From contig JAJVIG010000006.1 in the NCBI GenBank assembly GCA_022072145.1, positions 95,958 to 159,957 on the forward strand: a DNA stretch of 64,000 nt, in the 5' to 3' direction. The position numbers and the translations under genes are program-made. The notes beneath the pieces are model-generated. The model saw only the letters and a list, made by a program, of their open reading frames with translations. It searched no databases and had not been told where the DNA came from. Shown piece after piece: positions 51,571-59,384 of the stretch. The DNA comes from Pseudomonadales bacterium. Lineage in GTDB: Bacteria; Pseudomonadota; Gammaproteobacteria; Pseudomonadales; UBA5518. Position 1 is the stretch's first letter. Each line of letters starts with the position of its first letter.

Positions 51571-52845
51571 ATGCAGTTACCGGATCAGCCACGCATCGCC
51601 GTGATCGGCCTCGGCTACGTGGGACTGCCGCTCGCACTGGCCTTTTCGCGCCACGTCCCCACCGTGGGGTTCGATATCGACGCCGCGCGGGTGGCGGCGC
51701 TCGCCTCCGGGCGTGACCAGACGGGCGAGGCCGACGCGGAGGAACTTGCGAGCGCGAAGGTACGTTACAGCACCGACGAGTCGTTGCTCGACGAATGCAA
51801 CACCTTCATCGTCACGGTGCCGACGCCGATCGACCACAACAACGTGCCCGATCTGCGTCCGCTGCAGTCGGCGAGCCGCACCGTCGGCCGTCACCTGAAA
51901 GCCGGCGACGTGGTGATCTACGAGTCGACCGTGTATCCCGGCGCCACCGAGGAAGTGTGCGTGCCGGTACTGGAGGAATTCTCGGGGCTGCGCTTCAACG
52001 CGGATTTCTCGTGCGGCTACAGCCCGGAGCGCATCAACCCGGGCGACCGCGAGCGCCGCCTGCCGAACATCGTCAAGATCACCTCCGGCTCGAACGCGCC
52101 GGCGGCGGACTACGTCGATGCGCTGTACCGGCGGATCATCGCGGCCGGCACGCACCGCGTCTCGTGCCTGCGCAGCGCCGAGGCGGCAAAGGTGATCGAG
52201 AACGTGCAGCGCGACGTGAACATCGCGCTGATGAACGAACTGGCGCAGATCTTCCGCCGCCTCGGCATGGACACCGAGGAAGTGCTGGCAGCGGCGGGAA
52301 CCAAGTGGAACTTCATCGCGCTGCGCCCCGGGCTGGTAGGCGGGCACTGCATCGGGGTGGATCCGTACTACCTCGCGAACAAGGCGCAGCAGGCCGGGTA
52401 TTTCCCGGAGCTGATCGTCGCCAGCCGGCGCATCAACGACGGCATGGGCAAGGTGGTGTCGGGCGAGGTCATGCGCCTGATGACGCAGAAGCGGATCCAC
52501 ATCGTCGATGCGAACATCCTGGTGCTCGGACTGGCGTTCAAGGAGAACTGCCCCGACCTGCGCAACACCAAGGTGGTCAGCATCGTGCAGGACCTGCAGG
52601 CCTGCAACGCGCACGTGGACGTCCACGACCCGTGGGTGGACCCCGGGGAGGCGCGCGCCGAACTGGGCTTCCCGCTGACGACCGAACTGCGCGAACGCCA
52701 CTACGACGCGGTGATCCTGGCCGTGGGACACCGGCAGTTCCGCGAGATGGGCATCGCGAAGATCCGCTCGCTGACCAAGACGCACTCGGTGATCTTCGAC
52801 GTCAAGTACGTATTCGCCAAGGACGAGGTCGACGGCCGCCTGTAG
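51571..52845 (+). CDS. tviB: UDP-N-acetylhexosamine 6-dehydrogenase (TviB/WbpO family)
   Basis: 424 residues. RIAVIGLGYVGLPLALAFSRH (Rossmann), FIVTVPTPIDHNNVPDLRPL, VIYESTVYPGATEEVCVPVLE, GYSPERINPGDRERRLPNIVKITSG, VIENVQRDVNIALMNELAQI and the catalytic Cys in LVGGHCIGVDPYYLA are typical. LAFKENCPDLRNTKV is in the C-terminal domain. It oxidises UDP-GlcNAc or UDP-GalNAc to the uronic acid, giving a HexNAcA for the EPS. It has no EPS neighbours on its strand. The stop TAG is in a dispersed palindrome. Confidence 0.92.
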   Translation: MQLPDQPRIAVIGLGYVGLPLALAFSRHVPTVGFDIDAARVAALASGRDQTGEADAEELASAKVRYSTDESLLDECNTFIVTVPTPIDHNNVPDLRPLQSASRTVGRHLKAGDVVIYESTVYPGATEEVCVPVLEEFSGLRFNADFSCGYSPERINPGDRERRLPNIVKITSGSNAPAADYVDALYRRIIAAGTHRVSCLRSAEAAKVIENVQRDVNIALMNELAQIFRRLGMDTEEVLAAAGTKWNFIALRPGLVGGHCIGVDPYYLANKAQQAGYFPELIVASRRINDGMGKVVSGEVMRLMTQKRIHIVDANILVLGLAFKENCPDLRNTKVVSIVQDLQACNAHVDVHDPWVDPGEARAELGFPLTTELRERHYDAVILAVGHRQFREMGIAKIRSLTKTHSVIFDVKYVFAKDEVDGRL

Positions 52846-52943
52846 GTTCGGCCTGTGGCCGAACAATGTCCGGGCACAGCCCGGACCTACGAAATTGGCC
52901 GGGCAGAGCACGGATTTACGCATCGACCGGGCAGAGCCAGGAC
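52842..52943. repeat. Dispersed palindrome array after tviB
   Basis: A forward copy GTAGGTTCGGCCTGTGGCC (52842 on, giving the tviB stop) and a reverse copy TGTCCGGGCACAGCCCGGA (to 52890) are followed by two more diverged reverse copies (GGCCGGGCAGAGCACGGA and GACCGGGCAGAGCCAGGA). The decay from left to right suggests repeated duplication. Confidence 0.82.
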
Positions 52944-52949
52944 GCAGAA

Positions 52950-52982
52950 AACCCTGCCGACCGGGAACCGGTCGGCAGGGTT
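52950..52982 (-). terminator. Rho-independent terminator of the PEP-CTERM gene at 53035
   Basis: A perfect 15-bp stem (AACCCTGCCGACCGG) with a 3-base loop. On the minus strand it is followed by TTTTC, which is the expected order for the gene ending at 53035. It stands 52 bp after its stop. Confidence 0.8.
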
Positions 52983-53034
52983 GCGAGAGAAAGAAGGGGC
53001 AGCTTGCGCCACCCCTGCGGCAAGCGCTTACTGC

Positions 53035-53559
53035 TTACTGCTTGCGGCGCGCCACGCCGAGGCCCAGCAGGCCTAGACCCAGCAGTCCGAGCGTACCCGG
53101 AACCGGGACTTCGTGGCCACCCGTGTTGTAGAACGACACGTGCGACCAGTCGCCCTCCCACGCACCACTCGTCAACGCCACCGTGCACTCGAGCGTCATG
53201 TTTTCCACGTCACACCCGGTGATCGAGTCGTCCTGAGTCCAGAACACCGTGTACTCGCGGCCCTGCTTGACGGCCCAGAAGTGCACTTCCGGGCCGCTGT
53301 TCCACTCCCACGACACGCCGTCTTCACCGTTGTCGGTCACGGTGATCCCGCTGGCGGTGAGATCGTCCCAATCGCTGAGGTCGTTGTCCCACTTGCCGAT
53401 CGCCGGCGAACCGCCGATCTCGCAACCCGGCTTTCCGGCACAATCGTTGCCCTCAAAGGTCTCCGAATAGTCAACCAGCGCCGCATTCGCCGACACGCTC
53501 AACGCCATCGCCACGGCTCCGGCCGAAGCCAGGCCGGCCATCTTCCTTACCATACCCAT
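53035..53559 (-). CDS. PEP-CTERM sorting-signal protein (P-V-P-G variant)
   Basis: 174 residues from the ATG at 53559 (MGMVRKMAGLASAG), with AAGGAGGA five to six bases upstream. A signal peptide ends around SANA. The mature part is Asp/Trp-rich with four Cys (NDCAGKPGCE, TGCDVENMTLECT). The C-terminus VPVPGTLGLLGLGLLGLGVARRKQ is the PEP-CTERM tripartite signal with P-V-P-G for P-E-P. It is a likely XrtA substrate. The end of the gene has a 7-bp duplication (TTACTGC). It is alone between a terminator and its own sigma-54-like box. Confidence 0.86.
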   Translation of the reverse strand: MGMVRKMAGLASAGAVAMALSVSANAALVDYSETFEGNDCAGKPGCEIGGSPAIGKWDNDLSDWDDLTASGITVTDNGEDGVSWEWNSGPEVHFWAVKQGREYTVFWTQDDSITGCDVENMTLECTVALTSGAWEGDWSHVSFYNTGGHEVPVPGTLGLLGLGLLGLGVARRKQ

Positions 53560-53607
53560 ATCGTCCTCCTTGCAACTCCATGCAATACAACAGTACCGGG
53601 CTTTTCC

Positions 53608-53626
53608 AGGCACATATCATGCCCCT
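53608..53626 (-). promoter_or_regulatory. Sigma-54-like promoter of the PEP-CTERM gene at 53035
   Basis: On the minus strand AGGGGCATGATATGTGCCT has GG-N10-GC spacing, with a -24 GGCATG (consensus GGCACG) and a -12 TGTGC. It lies about 50 bp before the start codon, close to the distance found for the other PEP-CTERM gene. Confidence 0.5.
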
Positions 53627-53716
53627 GTGCGCAACGAACTGATTCCGGGAGGGTTATTCGAAATCATCCCGGGCGGATGACGGCAATCTGTCAAATTTTC
53701 CGACAGATTTCCGGGT

Positions 53717-54655
53717 TCACGCCGAATTTCGGACGAGTTCGACGGCAGCGATCTGCAGCACCACCGGCCTCGCTGGACGCACGATGAAGCAGCCGAATTC
53801 GGCGATGCGGGACATATCCATGGTCCTGCCAGCGGGAGCCGCCTCGACCTCGGCCAGCGCGATCTCGACCAGGTTCCAGCCGGGCACCAGCACCAAGGAC
53901 CGATTGAAGCGGTCGGCGTGGCGCTGGTCGTGCCAGACATCGTGAATCCGGCACGCAAGTTTCTGATTTTCTTCTGTGAAAACACGCAACCGCAGCGCAT
54001 GGTAACCGCGCCAATCCCGCGGGAAATACTGCATCCGGAAGCCGCTGTACACCGCCGGGGCCAGGCTCACCCGCAGGGCCCCGCCGCCCTCCCCATCCGG
54101 AGGGGGGACCAGCGTCATGCGCCCATCGGCCCGCCAGCGCTGCACTTCGAGATCTGTATGGAATCCCGACAGCAATGGAAAACTCCGCCGCGCCTGGTGC
54201 TCGTCGACCAGCGCCACGGCGAGCGGACGCACATCTACCGCCGCCAGAAGCAGCAACGACCCCCAACCCACCGCAGCACGCAGGGTTTGCCGGGTGCGGG
54301 AGCCGCCCCGCCCCGCCCACACCGCCCCCGCCCACGCGCCGATCACGTCGAGGCGCAGGTCCGACAGGCTGCGTTCGCGTCCCCACAGCCCCTGCGCCAG
54401 TTCGATCGCACCGCCCAGGACCAGGGCCAGCGCGGTCGCCAGCGCGAACAGGCGCAGGAACGGGATCCCGCGCAGGCGCGGTATCGCGGTCACCGCCGCG
54501 ACCATGCCGAAAAACAGCAGCGGGTGCCCGAGCTGCCAGGCCAGCCGGAACGAGCGCGGCGAGTGGAAATCCGGGCCCCCAAGAAACAGCAGCGGCGCCA
54601 GGATCGCGACCAGCAGCCACCACGGCGCCGCGCGGCGCAGCCCCTCAGTGGGCAT
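53717..54655 (-). CDS. VanZ-like membrane protein with C-terminal beta domain
   Basis: 312 residues. The N-terminal part (about 1-145) has four membrane helices with a VanZ-like pattern: LAWQLGHPLLFFGMVAAV (the H-x-x-x-x-F site), ATALALVLGGAIELAQGLWGRERSLSDLRLDVIGAWAGA (E-x-x-Q...R-x-x-S-x-x-D-x-x-x-D). The C-terminal 150 residues are soluble, with WNLVEIALAEVEAAP, and FGCFIVRPARPVVLQIAAVELV like a carbohydrate-binding beta sandwich. The substrate is unknown. It is at the end of the Moco/MBL run and overlaps the MBL gene by 11 bp. Confidence 0.75.
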   Translation of the reverse strand: MPTEGLRRAAPWWLLVAILAPLLFLGGPDFHSPRSFRLAWQLGHPLLFFGMVAAVTAIPRLRGIPFLRLFALATALALVLGGAIELAQGLWGRERSLSDLRLDVIGAWAGAVWAGRGGSRTRQTLRAAVGWGSLLLLAAVDVRPLAVALVDEHQARRSFPLLSGFHTDLEVQRWRADGRMTLVPPPDGEGGGALRVSLAPAVYSGFRMQYFPRDWRGYHALRLRVFTEENQKLACRIHDVWHDQRHADRFNRSLVLVPGWNLVEIALAEVEAAPAGRTMDMSRIAEFGCFIVRPARPVVLQIAAVELVRNSA

Positions 54656-56093
54656 CTTCGGGGCTGCCGGGCACCACGATCCGCGCCGCCGGCAACCGCG
54701 CCGCCAGCGTCGCGGCGAAGGCGCGTTTGGCGTCCGGGTCGCCGTGCACGATGCGCACCGTATCCGGGGCTCGACGCATCGCCCCCACGAAGCGCAGCAG
54801 GTCCGCGCGGTCCGCGTGCGCCGAATAGCCGCCGATGGTGTGCACCGCAGCGCGGATGGCGACGCGCTCGCCGTCGAGTTCGACGTAGCCGCCGCGCGGA
54901 CCGTACTGCTGGATCGCTCGCCCGGGCGTGCCCTCGGCCTGGTAACCGACGAACAGGACGTCGGTCGCGGGATCGTCGAGCAGCGCCTTCAGGTAGTTCA
55001 CGATGCGCCCGCCCGCGCACATCCCGCTGGCGGCGATCACGATCGCCGGGTAGCGCGTGTCCTGCAGGTGGCGCACCACGCGCAGGTGGTCCTCGTGGCC
55101 GTTGACGGTGCGCACCTGCGCGAAAGCCAGCGGATCGCGTCCTTCCTCGAGCCGCTCGCGGGCTTCCTCGTCCCAGAACGGCTTCAACTGCCGGTAGACG
55201 CGCGTGAAGCGCGCCGCGAGCGGCGAGTCGACCACCACCTCCAGCTCGTTCCACGGCAGGTCGTGCGCGACCTCGTCGTCGTGACGGCGATGGATGATCT
55301 CCTCGATCTCGTACAGCAGTTCCTGCGTGCGCCCGATGCTGAACGCCGGGATCAGCACGGTGCCACGATCGCGCAGCGCGTGCCCGATCACGGCCTCGAG
55401 CCGCTCGACGCGCGCGGCGCGGTCCTCGTGCACGCGATCCCCGTAGGTGGCCTCGATCACCAGTTCGTGGCAGCCGGTCGGTGCCTCGGGCTCGGGCAGC
55501 AGCGGCGTGTGCGCGGCGCCGAGGTCGCCGGAGAACAGCACCCGGCGGCGCCGGCCGTCCGCCGCGCTTACCCGGCATTCGACGTAGACCGAGCCGAGGA
55601 TGTGCCCGGCGCGGCGCAGCCGGATCTCCAGACCGGTGGCCGCGCCGGTATCGACGCGGTGCCAGCGATTGCAGGGCAGCGGACGCAGTTGCGATTGCAG
55701 ACGCTCGACCATGCGCCTGATCAGCGTGCGGTCACGCGTGACGCCCACCCTCAGCGCGTCCTCGATCACCAGTGGCAACAGGATCGCCGAGGGCGCGGAG
55801 CAGTAGACGGGGCCGTCGAAACCGGCGGCAAGCAGGTGCGGCAGCCGGCCCACGTGGTCCAGGTGCACGTGGGTCAGCACCAGCGCGCGCACGTGGTCGA
55901 TGGGGAACTCGATCGCGAGGCGGTCGGATCCGGCGCCTTCGCCGGAGGTTTCGGCACCCTGGAACACGCCGCAGTCGATCAGGATCGCCGGGGCGTCGGG
56001 CTGCTCGGGCGCGCCGAGGCGCAGTTCGTGGCAGGAGCCGGTGACGCCGCGCACCGCGCCGTGATGCATGATCGTGTACGGCGGGGCGTCCAT
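54645..56093 (-). CDS. Metallo-beta-lactamase/beta-CASP RNase-like hydrolase
   Basis: 482 residues. The metal site is LTHVHLDHVGRLPHL (H-x-H-x-D-H). RRAGHILGSVYVE and VLFSGDLGAAH carry the next His/Asp ligands. The beta-CASP region has VIEATYGDRVHED, IPAFSIGRTQELLYEIE and HTIGGYSAHADRADLL. This is the RNA-specificity MBL type related to CPSF-73 and bacterial YkqC-like proteins. It is cytosolic and probably a ribonuclease or nuclease; the partner is unknown. It lies 13 bp from moeA and probably in the same transcript. Confidence 0.88.
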   Translation of the reverse strand: MDAPPYTIMHHGAVRGVTGSCHELRLGAPEQPDAPAILIDCGVFQGAETSGEGAGSDRLAIEFPIDHVRALVLTHVHLDHVGRLPHLLAAGFDGPVYCSAPSAILLPLVIEDALRVGVTRDRTLIRRMVERLQSQLRPLPCNRWHRVDTGAATGLEIRLRRAGHILGSVYVECRVSAADGRRRRVLFSGDLGAAHTPLLPEPEAPTGCHELVIEATYGDRVHEDRAARVERLEAVIGHALRDRGTVLIPAFSIGRTQELLYEIEEIIHRRHDDEVAHDLPWNELEVVVDSPLAARFTRVYRQLKPFWDEEARERLEEGRDPLAFAQVRTVNGHEDHLRVVRHLQDTRYPAIVIAASGMCAGGRIVNYLKALLDDPATDVLFVGYQAEGTPGRAIQQYGPRGGYVELDGERVAIRAAVHTIGGYSAHADRADLLRFVGAMRRAPDTVRIVHGDPDAKRAFAATLAARLPAARIVVPGSPEDAH

Positions 56094-56106
56094 GTCCGCG
56101 TGCGTC

Positions 56107-57321
56107 TCACAACAGCAGCACGCGCACCGGATCGCCGCGCGCGATGGTGCTGCCCGGCGGCACCACCGCCAGGCAATCGGCCCACGCCACCGAGGACAGC
56201 ACGCCGGAGCTCTGGTTCGGGTACAGCTCGACGCGCGCCGTGTCGCCGCTGCCCGCGATGCGCGCGCGCAGGTACTGCTGGCGGCGGTCGGGCCCGGGAC
56301 GTTCGAAGTCCGCCGGCACCCGCACCTCGCGCAGCACCACGCTGCCGCTCAGCCCCTGCATGCGCTGCAGGAACGGCCGTGCGATCACCTGGAAGGTCAC
56401 GAACACCGAGGATGGATTGCCGGGCAGCCCGAAGAAGGGCTTGCCGAGCAGGCGCCCGTAGGCGAGCGGCTTGCCCGGCATGATCGCGAGCTTCCACAGG
56501 CGCAGCGTGCCGAGTTCCTCGACCGCGTTCTTCACGTGGTCCTCGTCGCCCACCGACACGCCGCCGGTGGTGAGCACCACGTCGGCGCGCGCCGCCGCCT
56601 CGCGCAGGCAGGTGCGCGTGGCCTCGGCCGTGTCGGGCACCACGCCGCAGTCGATGAGTTCGCAGCCCAGCTCCTCGAGCATGCCGCCCAGCAGGTGGCG
56701 GTTCGAGTTGTAGATCTTGCCGGGGCCCGCGACCTCGCCGGGCTCGACGAGTTCGTCGCCGGTGGACAGCACCGCGACGCGCAGCCGCGCGTGGACGGTG
56801 GCGCTGCCGATGCCGACCGAGGCGAGCAGCCCGACGTGCGCCGGACCCAGCCGCGTGCCGCGTTCCACCACCACCTGGCCGGCGGCGATGTCCTGCCCGC
56901 GCGGGCGGATGTTGTCGCCAGAGCCGGGCGCCTTCAGCACCGTGACGCGACCGTCGGCGGCCTCGCAGTTCTCCTGCATCACCACGCAGTCGGCGCCGGG
57001 CGGCACCTCGGCGCCGGTGAAGATGCGCGCCGCGCTACCGGGTGCGAGCAGGCTGCCCACCGCGCCGGCCGGAATGCGCTGCGCGACCGGGAACTCGCGC
57101 TGCCCCGCGGCGAGGTCGGCGTGACGCAGCGCGTAGCCGTCCATCGAGCTGTTGTCGGCCGGCGGCACGTCGATGCCCGCGCGGGCGTCCTCGGCGAGCA
57201 CGCGCGTGCGCAGCGCGGCGAGCGGCAGCGTCTCGACGGCGGTGAGCGGTTCGACGTCGGCGAGCACGCGCGCGAGCGCCTCGTCGACCGGCAGCAGGTC
57301 CTGCGTCTTGGCGCCCGCCAT
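56107..57321 (-). CDS. moeA: Molybdopterin molybdotransferase
   Basis: 404 residues. The PADNSSMDGYALRHADL segment, IFTGAEVPPGADCVVMQENC, NIRPRGQDI, VAVLSTGDELVEPG and TTGGVSVGDEDHVKNAVEE are diagnostic of MoeA. KLAIMPGKPLAYGRLLGKPFFGLPGNPSSVFVTF is the active-site region. It inserts molybdate into molybdopterin-AMP. It follows moaB by 10 bp. Confidence 0.95.
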   Translation of the reverse strand: MAGAKTQDLLPVDEALARVLADVEPLTAVETLPLAALRTRVLAEDARAGIDVPPADNSSMDGYALRHADLAAGQREFPVAQRIPAGAVGSLLAPGSAARIFTGAEVPPGADCVVMQENCEAADGRVTVLKAPGSGDNIRPRGQDIAAGQVVVERGTRLGPAHVGLLASVGIGSATVHARLRVAVLSTGDELVEPGEVAGPGKIYNSNRHLLGGMLEELGCELIDCGVVPDTAEATRTCLREAAARADVVLTTGGVSVGDEDHVKNAVEELGTLRLWKLAIMPGKPLAYGRLLGKPFFGLPGNPSSVFVTFQVIARPFLQRMQGLSGSVVLREVRVPADFERPGPDRRQQYLRARIAGSGDTARVELYPNQSSGVLSSVAWADCLAVVPPGSTIARGDPVRVLLL

Positions 57322-57331
57322 CGCGCGCGGC

Positions 57332-57853
57332 TCAGTGCGCGTAACGGCCGAGCAGCACCGGCACGAAATTGCAGGGGCTGAACGTGCTGTCGAGCTGTTC
57401 GCGGATGATGTGCTGCCACGCCGTGCGGCAGGCGCCGGTGGAGCCCGGCATGCAGAAGATCACGGTGCCGTTGGCGAAACCGCCGAAGGCACGCGACTGC
57501 AGCGTGGAGCTGCCGATCTCGGCGAAGGAGACCGCGCGGAAGGTTTCGCCGAAACCCTCGACCTGCTTGTCGAACAGCGGCGTCAGCGCCTCGGGCGTGG
57601 TGTCGCGACCGCTGAAGCCGGTGCCGCCGGTGACCAGCACGGCGTGGATGGCCGGATCCGCGATCCAGCGCGAAACGATGGCGCGCAGCTGGTACACGTC
57701 GTCCTTCGCGATCGCCTTCTCGGCGAGCGTGTGGCCTTCGGCGACCAGGCTCTCGGCGAGGTAGTTGCCGGAGGTGTCGTTGTCCTCGGTGCGGGTGTCG
57801 GAGACCGTGAGCACGGCGATGTTGAGGTATTTGCGCTCGGGAATGGCAGGCAT
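57332..57853 (-). CDS. moaB: Molybdopterin adenylyltransferase-like protein
   Basis: 173 residues from the ATG at 57853 (MPAIPERKYLNIAVLTVSDT). A longer frame to 57904 is unlikely. TVSDTRTEDNDTSGNYLAE, VLVTGGTGFSGRDTTPEAL, GFGETFRAVSFAEIGSSTLQSRA and FCMPGSTGACRTAWQHI are the MoaB/MogA marks. It adenylylates molybdopterin before MoeA acts. Confidence 0.93.
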   Translation of the reverse strand: MPAIPERKYLNIAVLTVSDTRTEDNDTSGNYLAESLVAEGHTLAEKAIAKDDVYQLRAIVSRWIADPAIHAVLVTGGTGFSGRDTTPEALTPLFDKQVEGFGETFRAVSFAEIGSSTLQSRAFGGFANGTVIFCMPGSTGACRTAWQHIIREQLDSTFSPCNFVPVLLGRYAH

Positions 57854-57923
57854 GCGATTCGCTTCCGTCGGTGGGTGGCACATGGTCGCGCGACACGGTC
57901 GCACGGGTCAACAACGCGCGGGC

Positions 57924-58772
57924 TCAGTGTCGGCAGTATTCGGCAACCACGGCCGGCAACGCGGCGCGCCACGGCCGCTGCTTGATGCCGAAGGTGTGCA
58001 GCAACTGCTGGCAGTTGAGGATCACGTGACGCCCGCTGCCGGCGGCGTTGCGCAGTTGCACGCCGCCGCCGCGGATGCGTCCGTACTGCGAGGCGAGCGC
58101 GAGCACCGCCTCGGCGAAGTGATACAGCGTGGTCGCGTCGGAGCTGCAGTAGTGGTAGATGCCCCACGGCGTCGCGCCGCAATCGATCTGCAGGATCATC
58201 GCGACGACCACGCGCGCGATGTCGCTGGCGGGCGTGGGGCACAGTTTGTCGTCGGTGCACTCGAGCACCTGTCCCTGCTCGAGCTGCGCCATGACGCGCG
58301 TGAACAGGTTGTCGCCCCCGGGTGCCATCAGCGGGCCCGAGCGCAGCACGATGTGCTTCGGCGCGCGCTTCCTGACGTAGCTCTCGGCCTTGAGCACGCG
58401 CGCGGCGCGCGCCGCGGTGCTGTCCGGGCGGTCCTTCTCGCGGTAGGCGCCGCTCCTGCGGCCCCCAAAGATGCCGTCGTCGGACAGGTGGATGAGCACG
58501 GCGTCGTGGCCACGACACGCCTTCGCGAGGTTCTTGGTGACCAGCAGGCTGCGCTTGTACGCGAGTGGATCGTCTCCGCCGAACAGCTCCTGCGAGAGCA
58601 CGTTGACCACCTGGGTGGCACCGTGGAAGGTGAACGCGTGCAGCAGCAGCTTCACGCTCTCGAGCACCGGGTCGTAACTGGAGATGGAGACGAACGGGAT
58701 GTCGCGCCCCTGGAAGCTGGCCGCGACCTCGCGGCCGAGGCGAGAGTCGGCGCCGATGAGGACGGCTTTCAT
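57924..58772 (-). CDS. Extended short-chain dehydrogenase, RmlD-like
   Basis: 282 residues. The Rossmann start MKAVLIGADSRLGREVAASF, followed by VVNVLSQELFGGDDPLAYKRS, VLIHLSDDGIFGG and VLRSGPLMAPGGDN, resembles dTDP-4-dehydrorhamnose reductase (RmlD substrate binding). The usual Y-x-x-x-K is not clear: SDDGIFGGRRSGAYREKD has a Y and K apart by two. A TDDKLCPTPASDIA segment fits the family. It may make or bind a nucleotide sugar. It lies upstream of moaB on the same strand with a 70-bp gap. Confidence 0.75.
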   Translation of the reverse strand: MKAVLIGADSRLGREVAASFQGRDIPFVSISSYDPVLESVKLLLHAFTFHGATQVVNVLSQELFGGDDPLAYKRSLLVTKNLAKACRGHDAVLIHLSDDGIFGGRRSGAYREKDRPDSTAARAARVLKAESYVRKRAPKHIVLRSGPLMAPGGDNLFTRVMAQLEQGQVLECTDDKLCPTPASDIARVVVAMILQIDCGATPWGIYHYCSSDATTLYHFAEAVLALASQYGRIRGGGVQLRNAAGSGRHVILNCQQLLHTFGIKQRPWRAALPAVVAEYCRH

Positions 58773-58823
58773 GCCGCCATCACCCGCACGGCGCCGGAAA
58801 CTGTCCGGAAATATCGACGATCG

Positions 58824-59312
58824 CTAGAAGGGAATGTCGTCATCCCAGTCGCTGCTGACGGGGGCCGGCTGCGCGGGTGCCGCCACCGGCCGTGACGACT
58901 GGCGCGGCTCGGCCCCGTAGCCACCCCCGCCTTGCTGCTCGTCGCCGTAGCCACCACCACCGCCGCCACCGGCGCCGCGGCTGTCGAGCATCTGCATCTC
59001 GCTGGCGACGATTTCGGTGGTGTACTGGTCGCGGCCTTCCTTGTCCTGCCACTTGCGGGTGCGGATCGCGCCTTCGACGTATACCTTGCTGCCCTTGCGC
59101 AGGTACTCGGCCGCGATCTCCGCCAGCCGGCCGAAGAACACCACGCGGTGCCACTCGGTACGCTCCTGCATCTGGCCGGTGTTCTTGTCCTTCCACGACT
59201 CGGAGGTCGCGAGCCGCACGTTCGTCACCTGGCCACCCGCGGCGGTGGCGCGCGGCTCGGGATCGGCGCCGCAGTTACCGATCAGGATCACCTTGTTGAC
59301 GCCCCTGGCCAT
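58824..59312 (-). CDS. ssb: Single-stranded DNA-binding protein
   Basis: 162 residues from the ATG at 59312 ([19 protein letters not shown]) with GAGGAGGA upstream. The OB fold has [48 protein letters not shown] and [21 protein letters not shown] Gly/Gln-rich linker and the acidic C-terminal tip WDDDIPF that binds partner proteins follow. The MFS gene lies 72 bp upstream. Confidence 0.96.
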   Translation of the reverse strand: MARGVNKVILIGNCGADPEPRATAAGGQVTNVRLATSESWKDKNTGQMQERTEWHRVVFFGRLAEIAAEYLRKGSKVYVEGAIRTRKWQDKEGRDQYTTEIVASEMQMLDSRGAGGGGGGGYGDEQQGGGGYGAEPRQSSRPVAAPAQPAPVSSDWDDDIPF

Positions 59313-59384
59313 GTTCTCCTCCTCGATTCGCGCGTGTTCGACTGCGGGCGCGCGACTACAACACGCGCCCGCGCCGGGTGTCAA

